Shown: positions 47,784 through 55,578 of the stretch, piece after piece
Numbering within the stretch: position 1 is the first letter of the stretch
Layout: the number at the start of each line of letters is the position of its first letter
Source: CAVXJN01 sp963762165
GTDB lineage: Bacteria; Pseudomonadota; Gammaproteobacteria; JASBUN01
Length of the DNA: 64,000 nt
Assembly (NCBI GenBank): GCA_963762165.1
Contig: CAVXJN010000003.1
Span: 620,001 to 684,000, forward strand
Direction: 5' to 3'
Program-made: the position numbers and the translations under genes
Notes under the pieces: model-generated
Database searches by the model: none
Told to the model about the DNA's origin: nothing
Seen by the model: the letters and a program-made list of their open reading frames with translations, nothing else

Positions 47784-49087
47784 TACCAGTAATACCCGAC
47801 GTTGATGTTGAAGCGTGTGTCCCAGCCGCTGCTGTCGCCGCCGCCAGCGAGCGAGCCATTGCCGAAGTAGGGCATATTGCGGCCGCGAATGAGATCGACG
47901 TAGGTGAATACCGGCCCGGTACCGATGCCGCAACCAATGGTGTGCAGATACGAATTGTCGAAGTCGCTATTGTCCTTGATCAGCCAACTGAAATCGCTGT
48001 AGCAGGTCAGCACGTCCACCTTCGGCCATTTCACGGGAACGTTGTAGGCGACGTTGGCGACGGCGAATGTGCCGTCGGCAGCAATCTGGTAGCTGCCGCC
48101 GAACGCGCCGAGGGTGATGGTGTTGTCGGACACACCAGCGGGGTTGCGAGGGTTGTATTGATACCGGCCAACTTCCAACTGCGTATTCCAACGCCCGCAA
48201 TGACTGTCGACGTGTCCCGCGGCGGCCCAATGATTTCCGGATTCGCCCGTGTCCTGGTTATTCAGTTGGCCCCACTGTCCCGACACACCTACTTCGTGGG
48301 CGCAATCACTGTCGGCGCCGAAGGTGTAAGCGAGCCGGGCGTTGACGGTGTTGCTTTCCTGATTACGCCCTGGGCCGGTGGTTACCGGATCGTAGGAATA
48401 ACGATCCAGATTGCTGGCGTCGCCCAATTCGGCATTTTTGAAAAACGCGGCTTGAAAGTTCCACGGACCGCGTTCGAGCACGTATTTGATACCGGCGTCG
48501 TAATCGTCGGCCAAGCCGAGGTAGTACGGTACGCCGAACCAATAATTATGTGCGGCGTAGGGGAGGAGGCCGAAGGGTACTTGAGTGATGCCCGCCTGCA
48601 CTTGGCCGTGGTCGCCGAAGTCGTAACCGACCCAGCCATGATGGATAGTGTTCATATACGGGTAGAAGCGGTATTCAGCGGATACCAGGAAATCGTCGCG
48701 CTGGCCTTCGACACCGATGCGAAACAAATCCAGCCCAGCGTCGCCGCGCCGGGTTTGTAGATTGTCATCGAAATCTTTCCAGAAATAATTGAAACGTAAG
48801 GCACCCACGATGTCGATATGATCTTTGTTCGGCTTCGCTTCGCGCTCGGAAACCGCTTCTTTTGCCATCTCGGTGGCTTCGCGGCGCTGCAATTGGGCTT
48901 CGAGATCGTTGACCCGCTGCTTGAGCGTCTCGAGCTCGTCCAGACGCGTACGCAATTGCTGTAGTTCCTGGCGCAGCGCCTCGGCGCTTGACGCCGCGCC
49001 CGCGGCCGCCGGCAACGTCAATGACGCTGCCAAAACGGCGACGATGATGCCGTCTTTGGCGAAGTGCGGCACGAGGCAAGAATCCAT
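47783..49087 (-). CDS. Outer-membrane porin with N-terminal coiled coil
   Basis: 434 residues. Signal peptide, then a coiled coil (residues ~35-75, LRQELQQLRTRLDELE) and a C-terminal beta-barrel ending in an aromatic residue (INVGYYW), the mark for outer membrane assembly. The coiled coil resembles those of phosphate-selective porins (OprO/OprP type) that stabilise trimers. It is first of a two-gene unit with a solute-binding protein. Confidence 0.85.
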   Translation of the reverse strand: MDSCLVPHFAKDGIIVAVLAASLTLPAAAGAASSAEALRQELQQLRTRLDELETLKQRVNDLEAQLQRREATEMAKEAVSEREAKPNKDHIDIVGALRFNYFWKDFDDNLQTRRGDAGLDLFRIGVEGQRDDFLVSAEYRFYPYMNTIHHGWVGYDFGDHGQVQAGITQVPFGLLPYAAHNYWFGVPYYLGLADDYDAGIKYVLERGPWNFQAAFFKNAELGDASNLDRYSYDPVTTGPGRNQESNTVNARLAYTFGADSDCAHEVGVSGQWGQLNNQDTGESGNHWAAAGHVDSHCGRWNTQLEVGRYQYNPRNPAGVSDNTITLGAFGGSYQIAADGTFAVANVAYNVPVKWPKVDVLTCYSDFSWLIKDNSDFDNSYLHTIGCGIGTGPVFTYVDLIRGRNMPYFGNGSLAGGGDSSGWDTRFNINVGYYW

Positions 49088-49200
49088 GATTGGCGGTGGC
49101 TGTTCCCAGTGTAGGGTAATTTCGGGCCAGTGCCGGGCGTCGCGTTCGCGCCGCGATTTCATTAGAATCAGATGATTTTTCCCGGCACAAGGAACCTAGC

Positions 49201-49620
49201 ATGAGCACTCCGCAATCTAACGGCGGCGCCAAGACATTGATGGATTTCGTCAATGCCGCCAAGGCACAGATCGATGAAGTAGTGCCCCAGCAGGCGCAGC
49301 AACTGATAACCGATGAACCGCGACTGCTGGTGGTGGACGTACGCGAACCCGGTGAGTATGACCAAGGACGTATTGCGGATGCACTCTTGATTCCCCGCGG
49401 AATTCTCGAGGCTGCGGCGGATCCCGCCTACCCCAAACACTCGCCGGTGCTTGCCGCAGCCCGCGATCGCCCGGTGTTGTTGTATTGCGCCACTGGCGGC
49501 CGTTCGGCGTTGGCCGCAGTGACTCTAAAGCTGATGGGATTTGGGCAGGTCTACAACCTGGACGGCGGTATCGTTCGCTGGGAGCAGGAAGGGCAACCGG
49601 TGGACCGGGCGGCCCGTTAG
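49201..49620 (+). CDS. Rhodanese-domain protein
   Basis: 139 residues with the active Cys96 in LLYCATGGRSALAA. A single-domain thiosulfate or persulfide sulfurtransferase. No signal peptide, so cytoplasmic. ACAAGGAACCTAGC precedes the ATG. It converges with the PstS-like gene across a GC hairpin. Confidence 0.9.
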   Translation: MSTPQSNGGAKTLMDFVNAAKAQIDEVVPQQAQQLITDEPRLLVVDVREPGEYDQGRIADALLIPRGILEAAADPAYPKHSPVLAAARDRPVLLYCATGGRSALAAVTLKLMGFGQVYNLDGGIVRWEQEGQPVDRAAR

Positions 49621-49639
49621 CGCTGAACGTTGGCTCGCT

Positions 49640-49668
49640 GGCGGCCGGGCGTGATAGGCCCGGCCGCC
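49640..49668. terminator. Hairpin between rhodanese and PstS-like genes
   Basis: A perfect 11-bp stem (49640-49650 with 49658-49668, GGCGGCCGGGC/GCCCGGCCGCC) with a 7-base loop between convergent genes. No T-run, so inefficient; likely bidirectional. Confidence 0.5.
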
Positions 49669-49682
49669 GCCGTGAGGCGGGA

Positions 49683-50642
49683 TCAATGGCCGCCGAGCGT
49701 ATACAGACCGGCCCGGTCGATAGCGTCGAGTGCCATGATGTATTCGGTGCTGGCGCCGGAGCGCAGTAGGCCGATGCCACGGCGGTAAGGCAGTGTGCCG
49801 GCCGCTTGAATCACTCGCTGGCCCTCGAGGGACAAGGCGTAATCCACAAAGCCCTTGAGGTCCGGATCTTCGGCGTAGTTGGGCGGCGCCACCAGGAACA
49901 AGATGCGATACAGGTGGTAGTTTCCGGCCTTGAGATTGTCCATGGTCGGTTGCTGGCCTTCCAGGCTCAATATGCGCACGTTGCGGTGGCGGCTGCTGCT
50001 GATGCCGCTGACCGCGAGACCATCCGGATCCTTCTCAATCGCTTTTTCGATCTTGCCTGAAGAGGCCAATACCTTGGTGCTGGCCGCAAATTCCTGGTCG
50101 GCATTGTTGAACAGTTGCTGGCGCAGGGTCAGACCGACACCGGAAATCTTGCCTTTGCGGATATAGAGATTGATGGGGCGGCTTTCCTTGGCGCCCAACT
50201 GCTGCCAATCGGTGATTTTGCCGGTGAGCACATCGCGCAACTGGCTCATGCTGACTGAATCGATCGCTTTATTGTCCTTGTGGGTAATGACTACCAAGGC
50301 GTCCCAGCCGATCGGGATGATGCGCAGATTTTTTTCCGCGCCTTCGATGTGCACGCTACCGCCCGATTCGCGGTGTACCAGCGGCAGGCGGCACGAGCCG
50401 CCGAGGTTGCTCTGTTTGGTTGCGACTTCGCGCAGGCCTTTTTTCGCACCGCCGCCGGCCAATACGATTTTGACGCCGGTCTTTTTCTCGTAGGCGGCGG
50501 CGAGATCTTCCATGAAACCTTTCTTGGAAATTCCGCAGCCGACCCAGGTCAGCACGCGGGCCTCGGTTGCGACGGCAACGTTGACCAAGCCGGCCAACAG
50601 TGCGGTGACCGCGGCCAGCAGTACGAGTTTCTGCTTTGTCAT
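49683..50642 (-). CDS. PstS-like phosphate-binding periplasmic protein
   Basis: 319 residues: signal peptide (VAVA-TE), then a cluster-D fold typical of PstS: GCGISKKGFMEDLAAAY, IPIGWDALVVITHKDNKA and MSQLRDVLTGKITDWQQLG. The last segment is characteristic of PstS-like proteins. No pstCAB genes adjoin; it stands alone. AAGGACATCGCC precedes the ATG at 50642. Confidence 0.85.
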   Translation of the reverse strand: MTKQKLVLLAAVTALLAGLVNVAVATEARVLTWVGCGISKKGFMEDLAAAYEKKTGVKIVLAGGGAKKGLREVATKQSNLGGSCRLPLVHRESGGSVHIEGAEKNLRIIPIGWDALVVITHKDNKAIDSVSMSQLRDVLTGKITDWQQLGAKESRPINLYIRKGKISGVGLTLRQQLFNNADQEFAASTKVLASSGKIEKAIEKDPDGLAVSGISSSRHRNVRILSLEGQQPTMDNLKAGNYHLYRILFLVAPPNYAEDPDLKGFVDYALSLEGQRVIQAAGTLPYRRGIGLLRSGASTEYIMALDAIDRAGLYTLGGH

Positions 50643-50913
50643 GGCGATGTCCTTCCGTTGAGCGCAGCATGCCGCTGCGTTCTGGCCCCTCACGGGCATA
50701 AGCGGGCGCCCTCGTCGTCGCTGTGGTAGCGCCGTTTTCGGGCTTTTGTCGTCTCGCTAGCGGCCTGCGGGATGCAAACTTGAGCCCGGGCGCAGATTCC
50801 GCAGCCCCGCTGGAGCAAGCGGCCGGGGCGGGTGGCGGCGCGCGGCGGCCACCGGGTTGTGTACTAGCCTGGGTCGGATATTGGCTGCTTGTGACCACGG
50901 AAGGAGATTCGGC

Positions 50914-51552
50914 ATGCGCAAAACGATCGCGACTGCGTTGACATTGACGTTTCTGGCGGGGGGCGCCTACGGGCAGACGCCCAGCGGCGAAAAAATCGTC
51001 AAACAGGGCAACGGCAAGGGCGCGGTCGCCTGTTCAACCTGCCACGGTCCCGACGGCGGCGGCAATGCGGCAGCCGGCTATCCCAGACTCTCGAGTCTCA
51101 GCGCCGGTTATATTGCCGGCCAATTGCAAGCTTTTCGCAGCGGTTCGCGCAACAATCCGGTCATGAAGCCGATCGCCGCGGCCCTGAGCGATCAGGAAAT
51201 CGACGCGGTGGCGAAGTATTTTGCGGAACAGACCGCCAAGGTCGTTCCGGAAAAGGCAAAGGACGTGAAGTCCCTGCAGCAGGGCGAGCAATTGGCCACC
51301 CGTGGCGACTGGGGCCACACCATTCCCGCCTGTCAGAGCTGCCATGGTCCTGGCGGCAACGGCGTCGGCCAGGTATTTCCCGCGCTGGCAGGCCAGCACG
51401 CCAGTTACATCAAGGCGCAGATCGAGGCTTGGCAGAACGGCCAGCGCAAAGACGACCCGAACCAACTCATGCAGACGGTGGCCAAGCGCTTGAAACCGGA
51501 GCAGACCGCAGCGGTCGCCGCATATTTCGCCAGCCTGAAGCCGGGCAAGTAA
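50914..51552 (+). CDS. tsdB: Diheme c4-type cytochrome, likely TsdB
   Basis: 212 residues. Signal peptide, then two class-I cytochrome c domains with CSTCH (40-44) and CQSCH (140-144), and Met ligands in the segments NPVMKPIAAAL and QLMQTVAKRL. It is immediately upstream of the TsdA-like gene with a 23-bp gap, the arrangement of tsdBA operons, in which TsdB accepts electrons from TsdA. AAGGAGATTCGGC precedes the ATG. Confidence 0.85.
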   Translation: MRKTIATALTLTFLAGGAYGQTPSGEKIVKQGNGKGAVACSTCHGPDGGGNAAAGYPRLSSLSAGYIAGQLQAFRSGSRNNPVMKPIAAALSDQEIDAVAKYFAEQTAKVVPEKAKDVKSLQQGEQLATRGDWGHTIPACQSCHGPGGNGVGQVFPALAGQHASYIKAQIEAWQNGQRKDDPNQLMQTVAKRLKPEQTAAVAAYFASLKPGK

Positions 51553-51575
51553 ATCCAGCAGGAAGGAGCATGAGG

Positions 51576-52523
51576 ATGATGGGAAAACAACGAATTCTAC
51601 CGCTGGCTGTAATGTTCTTATCGGTATCCCTCGCCGGCACCGCCTGGGCGCAGCAGGACGGCGCTGCCAAGGAAAAGGATTTTCAGGCCGAGCTACCGCA
51701 GACGCCGGCGGACGCGAACGGCTTCACGCCGCCGGACGAGAGCGCCATTCCAGACAATCAGTTCGGCCAGATGGTTCGCCTCGGGCGGGAATTGTTCGTC
51801 CACACCCAGCAGCTCAGAGGCAAGTATGTCGGCAACGGGTTGAACTGCGTAAATTGCCATCTCGACGCCGGCCGGCTGGCCAACGCGGCGCCGCTGTGGG
51901 CGGCCTATCCGATGTATCCGGCGTTTCGTAAAAAGAACGACAAAGTGAACACCATGGAAGAGCGTATCCAAGGTTGTTTCCGCTACAGCATGAATGGCAA
52001 GCCGCCTCCGGCGGGCAGCAAGGAAATGACCGCCATGGTGACATACCATTACTGGCTCGCCACCGGCGCTCCGGTGGGTAAAGCGCTGGCGGGTCGCGGT
52101 TATCCGAAGTTGCAGAAAGCCGCCAAAGAGCCCGATATCGAACGCGGCCGCAAGGTGTACGAGGGCAACTGCGCGATCTGTCATGGCGACGGCGGCCAAG
52201 GGACTTCAGTGGCAGGCAAGTATGTGTTCCCGCCGCTGTGGGGCAAGAACTCGTTCAACTGGGGCGCCGGTATGCACCGGATCAATACCGCCGCATCGTT
52301 TATCAAGGCCAATATGCCGCTGGGCAAACCCAACAGTTTGAACGACCAGGAAGCGTGGGACGTGGCGGCGTTCGTCAACAGTCACGAACGGCCTCAAGAC
52401 CCCCGTTTCAAAGGCGATGTGAGCGCCACTGCGAAAGAGTTCCATCATCATCAGTGCTACTACGGCAAGACAGAGCATGATCATGTCTTGGGCAAGCAAG
52501 CGTTTGCCAATCCTTTGAAATAG
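51576..52523 (+). CDS. tsdA: Thiosulfate dehydrogenase-like diheme cytochrome (TsdA)
   Basis: 315 residues. Signal peptide, first heme CVNCH at 91-95, then Cys134 in RIQGCFRYSMNG, which fits the unusual His/Cys heme ligation of TsdA, and a second heme CAICH at 199-203. TsdA oxidises thiosulfate to tetrathionate or runs the reverse. The start is ATG 51576, with GGAG 7 bases upstream. A His-rich stretch (EFHHHQCYYG) near the C-terminus is noteworthy. Confidence 0.85.
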   Translation: MMGKQRILPLAVMFLSVSLAGTAWAQQDGAAKEKDFQAELPQTPADANGFTPPDESAIPDNQFGQMVRLGRELFVHTQQLRGKYVGNGLNCVNCHLDAGRLANAAPLWAAYPMYPAFRKKNDKVNTMEERIQGCFRYSMNGKPPPAGSKEMTAMVTYHYWLATGAPVGKALAGRGYPKLQKAAKEPDIERGRKVYEGNCAICHGDGGQGTSVAGKYVFPPLWGKNSFNWGAGMHRINTAASFIKANMPLGKPNSLNDQEAWDVAAFVNSHERPQDPRFKGDVSATAKEFHHHQCYYGKTEHDHVLGKQAFANPLK

Positions 52524-52651
52524 TCGCGCCCTCAGTTCAAATGCCGCGGGGGCCTGCCAGCCCGCGGTGAAATCGCGGCGGACCGGTATGCTGGTGCGGC
52601 GCCCGGCGACCGCCGGGCGGGTGCGAATACGAATTTACTGGAAGTGTCTCG

Positions 52652-53371
52652 ATGGAGCTGTTGCTCGACCCCCAGACGTGGCTAGCGTTCGCGACCTTGA
52701 CTGCGCTCGAGGTCGTTCTCGGCATCGACAACATCATTTTCATCGCCATCCTCGCGGGCCGCTTGCCGCGCGCGCAACAGCAGCGCGCGCGGATCGTCGG
52801 GCTTGCGGTCGCCATGTTGACGCGCATTGCGCTGCTGCTCTCTTTGACATGGATGATGCGCTTGACCGTGCCGTTGTTCGAGTTGTTCGGAGAAGCGCTA
52901 TCCGGGCGGGACCTGATTCTGATCGTCGGCGGCCTGTTTTTGTTGGCCAAGAGCACCGTCGAGATCCACAAAACGATGGAGGGCGACGGCGATATCGTCG
53001 GCGGCGGCCAAGCGGCAAGCTTTACTTGGATCGTGCTCCAAATCGGCGTGCTCGACATTGTCTTTTCCCTGGACTCCGTGATCACCGCCATCGGCTTGGC
53101 GGAACAGGTGGCGGTGATGGTGGCCGCCATCGTGGTTGCGGTGCTGGTGATGATGGTGGCGGCAAGGCCGATCAGTGAGTTCGTCGATCGCCACCCGACG
53201 ATCCGCGTGCTGGCGTTGAGCTTTCTGGTGTTGATCGGGACGGCGCTGGTGGCGGAGGGCTTGGATCTGCGCATTCCCAAGGGCTACATCTATTTCGCCA
53301 TGGCCTACGCGGTGCTGGTGGAGATGTTGAATATGCGCATGCGCAAACGCCGGGGCGTAGTGCGTGCCTAG
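52652..53371 (+). CDS. TerC family integral membrane protein
   Basis: 239 residues with seven hydrophobic helices. TerC marks: LEVVLGIDNIIFIAILAGRLP and VLDIVFSLDSVITAIGLA, which hold the paired Asp residues thought to bind a metal (Mn2+ in many members). It may export manganese. GGAAGTG lies before the ATG. A hairpin at its end separates it from the EF-hand gene. Confidence 0.9.
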   Translation: MELLLDPQTWLAFATLTALEVVLGIDNIIFIAILAGRLPRAQQQRARIVGLAVAMLTRIALLLSLTWMMRLTVPLFELFGEALSGRDLILIVGGLFLLAKSTVEIHKTMEGDGDIVGGGQAASFTWIVLQIGVLDIVFSLDSVITAIGLAEQVAVMVAAIVVAVLVMMVAARPISEFVDRHPTIRVLALSFLVLIGTALVAEGLDLRIPKGYIYFAMAYAVLVEMLNMRMRKRRGVVRA

Positions 53372-53378
53372 TTGGTGA

Positions 53379-53404
53379 AACGGCCCGCCATGGGGCGGGC
53401 CGTT
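53379..53404. terminator. Bidirectional terminator between terC-like and EF-hand genes
   Basis: AACGGCCCGCC (53379-53389) pairs perfectly with GGCGGGCCGTT (53394-53404), loop ATGG, between two convergent stops. Short AA/TT flanks on both sides suit either direction. Confidence 0.7.
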
Positions 53405-53410
53405 GTTCGA

Positions 53411-53761
53411 TCAACGGTCCGAACTGCCGGAGTCGGGTTCGCTGTCCTCGAAGGCGCTGAACTCGGATTCATCCAGCTTGCCGTCGTGATTGGTGTCGGC
53501 TTCGTCCCATTTCAGGGCAAGTTCTTCGTGCTCGCTGGCTTCCTCGCGGCTGAGATAGCCGTCTTTGTTACGGTCCATGCTTTGAAAGCCGTACTCGAAG
53601 GCATCGGCATCGGCGCCGTATGCGGCTCCCTCCTGGGGTTGCATGCGGGTTGTGGCGTGTTCACCGGTTTGCGTCTTGCCTTGTTCGTGCGAACCGGCAT
53701 ATACGGGCGCGCTCAGTGCGACGGCCGCTGCCAAGCCAGTGATCAATATGGATTTATTCAT
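53411..53761 (-). CDS. Exported EF-hand protein 2
   Basis: 116 residues. Signal peptide (VYA-GS), then two EF-hands in close succession: DRNKDGYLSREE and DTNHDGKLDESE, both with complete calcium-ligand patterns. A paralogue of the protein at 46185-46649. AGGAGGTAAGC precedes the ATG. Probable periplasmic Ca2+ binder. Confidence 0.9.
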   Translation of the reverse strand: MNKSILITGLAAAVALSAPVYAGSHEQGKTQTGEHATTRMQPQEGAAYGADADAFEYGFQSMDRNKDGYLSREEASEHEELALKWDEADTNHDGKLDESEFSAFEDSEPDSGSSDR

Positions 53762-54002
53762 TGCTTACCTCCTGTGCCAATGATCGGCTCCCGAACCGGC
53801 CGGGCGGCCGGCTCGCCTTGAGCAGTGCACCTTCGACTATAGAAATGGCCCCCATTGCCGCAAGATTGACTGCGGGCCGGCGCCGCAGCCGCGCATCGGT
53901 CCGGGACCCGGCTTGACCGCTTCGAAAACCGGGGACTAGACTCGAGCGAAGCGGGTCGCCCGGCGCGGCCGCTGCTCCTTGCGCGGGAGACCGCAGGTGC
54001 CG

Positions 54003-55460
54003 ATGCAAATCGCAGTACCGCTACCAGTGCCAACGCCACCGGCGTTACGTTCCTGGGTCACCGCCATGTGCGCGGCGCTGTCGCTGGTGATGGTCGCCTA
54101 CCTGTTTGTCATGCCGCGTACCGCGGACGATCTGGATTCCCTGCGCTTCCCTGCCGAGTCGGCTGGGCGCATGCTCGATCGACACCTCGAATTCTACGAA
54201 GGCTATGATCGCGTAGCGCCGTGGGAGCGGGTGTTGTTCGGCGCCTTGTTCGGCGACCAGCGCGAGGTACAGGCAGAGGCGGTGGGCATCTACCGCGAAG
54301 TCCTGCGCTATTTCCGCGACCATCCCGAAGACTCGACTCCCTGGGCTGCCCTGAATACGCGCGCTCGATTGTTAGTCACCTTGGCTGAAACCGGTCAATA
54401 CGCTGCTCTGTCCGCCGAACTCAGCGACATGGACCGGACCCTGGACGAGGAAGTCCTGGGCGAAGCCATCCGTTTCGCCTACGCCGTCGGCAAGACCGAC
54501 GCCGAGCACGACGAAATCCTTTATGGCGCGCGGCTGTTGCCTCTGGGCTGGGCCGCCGACCGCCTGCAGATGCGCATTGCCCAGCGTTTGGGCGAGGAGC
54601 GCAATCGCGATCTGGCTAACCAGCGGTTGATCTCCCAAGGCGCCCGATGGCGGGCCCGGGTCTTGTGGCTTGCGGCGTCGGTGGCTGCCGTCATGATCGG
54701 CGGGGTACTGATCTGGTCCCGCCGCCGCCAGTGGCTGCAACAGCCGGAAGCCTGGCGCCATGGCGCCTTGGCGCGGCCCTGGAGCACTGGCACCGGCTTG
54801 GGCGTGGTGGTGCGCGCGGGGCTGCTCGGGCTGCTGATCTCGGTTGCCGTGAGCGTCCTTGCCGGTTCCTATTTCGAGCCGGGTGTTTGGGCGCTATGGA
54901 GTTCGCTGCTGGCGTCGCTGCCCATGCTGTGGCTGATCCGCCGCCACCTGCTACGCCCCCACGGACTGGATCTGGTGGGGGCTTTCGGGCTCTCCCTCCG
55001 CGGCGTCGGGATCACCCGCTTCATGCGCATTACGCTGGCGGTGCTGGCGTTGGAGTGGTGCGGCTCGCTGCTGATCGCCTGGCTGGGATGGAAGTTCGGC
55101 TGGCAGGCCCACTGGTCCGAAGGCCTGTATGAACGGGTGATTTTCGGCCCCTGGCAAACGGCCGTGTTGAGCGGTGTGAACGTAGTGCTGTGGGCGCCGA
55201 TTTTCGAGGAGATCGGCTTCCGCGGCCTCATTTTCGGCACTTTACGCGCCCGTTTCACACCGCGGATGGCGATGGTGCTGAGCGCACTGCTGTTCAGTGC
55301 TCTGCATCTTTATTCCCTCACCGGCTTCCTGGCCGTGTTCTGGAGCGGCCTGGTCCTGGCCTGGGCCTATCACCGCTTCGGCAGCCTGCTGCCGGGCATG
55401 GTGGTCCACGGCGCCGGCAATTTGCTGGCCATGAGCACCGTCTTCCTGTTTTATCGCTGA
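54003..55460 (+). CDS. CPBP-family intramembrane metalloprotease with N-terminal extension
   Basis: 485 residues. A first transmembrane helix, then about 200 soluble residues of helical-repeat type, and a C-terminal CPBP (Abi/CAAX protease-like) domain with PIFEEIGFRGLIFG (EExxxR-like), FSALHLYS and VVHGAGNLLAMS. The order EE..R, H, H..N fits the family catalytic arrangement. The N-terminal domain is not usual and may bind the substrate. The ATG at 54003 follows GCAGGTGCCG. Confidence 0.83.
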   Translation: MQIAVPLPVPTPPALRSWVTAMCAALSLVMVAYLFVMPRTADDLDSLRFPAESAGRMLDRHLEFYEGYDRVAPWERVLFGALFGDQREVQAEAVGIYREVLRYFRDHPEDSTPWAALNTRARLLVTLAETGQYAALSAELSDMDRTLDEEVLGEAIRFAYAVGKTDAEHDEILYGARLLPLGWAADRLQMRIAQRLGEERNRDLANQRLISQGARWRARVLWLAASVAAVMIGGVLIWSRRRQWLQQPEAWRHGALARPWSTGTGLGVVVRAGLLGLLISVAVSVLAGSYFEPGVWALWSSLLASLPMLWLIRRHLLRPHGLDLVGAFGLSLRGVGITRFMRITLAVLALEWCGSLLIAWLGWKFGWQAHWSEGLYERVIFGPWQTAVLSGVNVVLWAPIFEEIGFRGLIFGTLRARFTPRMAMVLSALLFSALHLYSLTGFLAVFWSGLVLAWAYHRFGSLLPGMVVHGAGNLLAMSTVFLFYR

Positions 55461-55578
55461 ACCGGCCATTCGGTCGCGCGCTAAAGCCTTCTCCCGTCCG
55501 GACGTTATATCGGTTACCCCCGTTTCGCCGGCGCGCCGGGGTGCGCGCGGTCCCCGGCACGGGTCTTTGGGAGGAACC

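Noticed and set aside
52524..52651. yybP-ykoY manganese riboswitch upstream of the TerC gene
   Set aside because: TerC genes are often preceded by one, but the conserved loop sequences of that riboswitch are absent; only two GC hairpins are seen.
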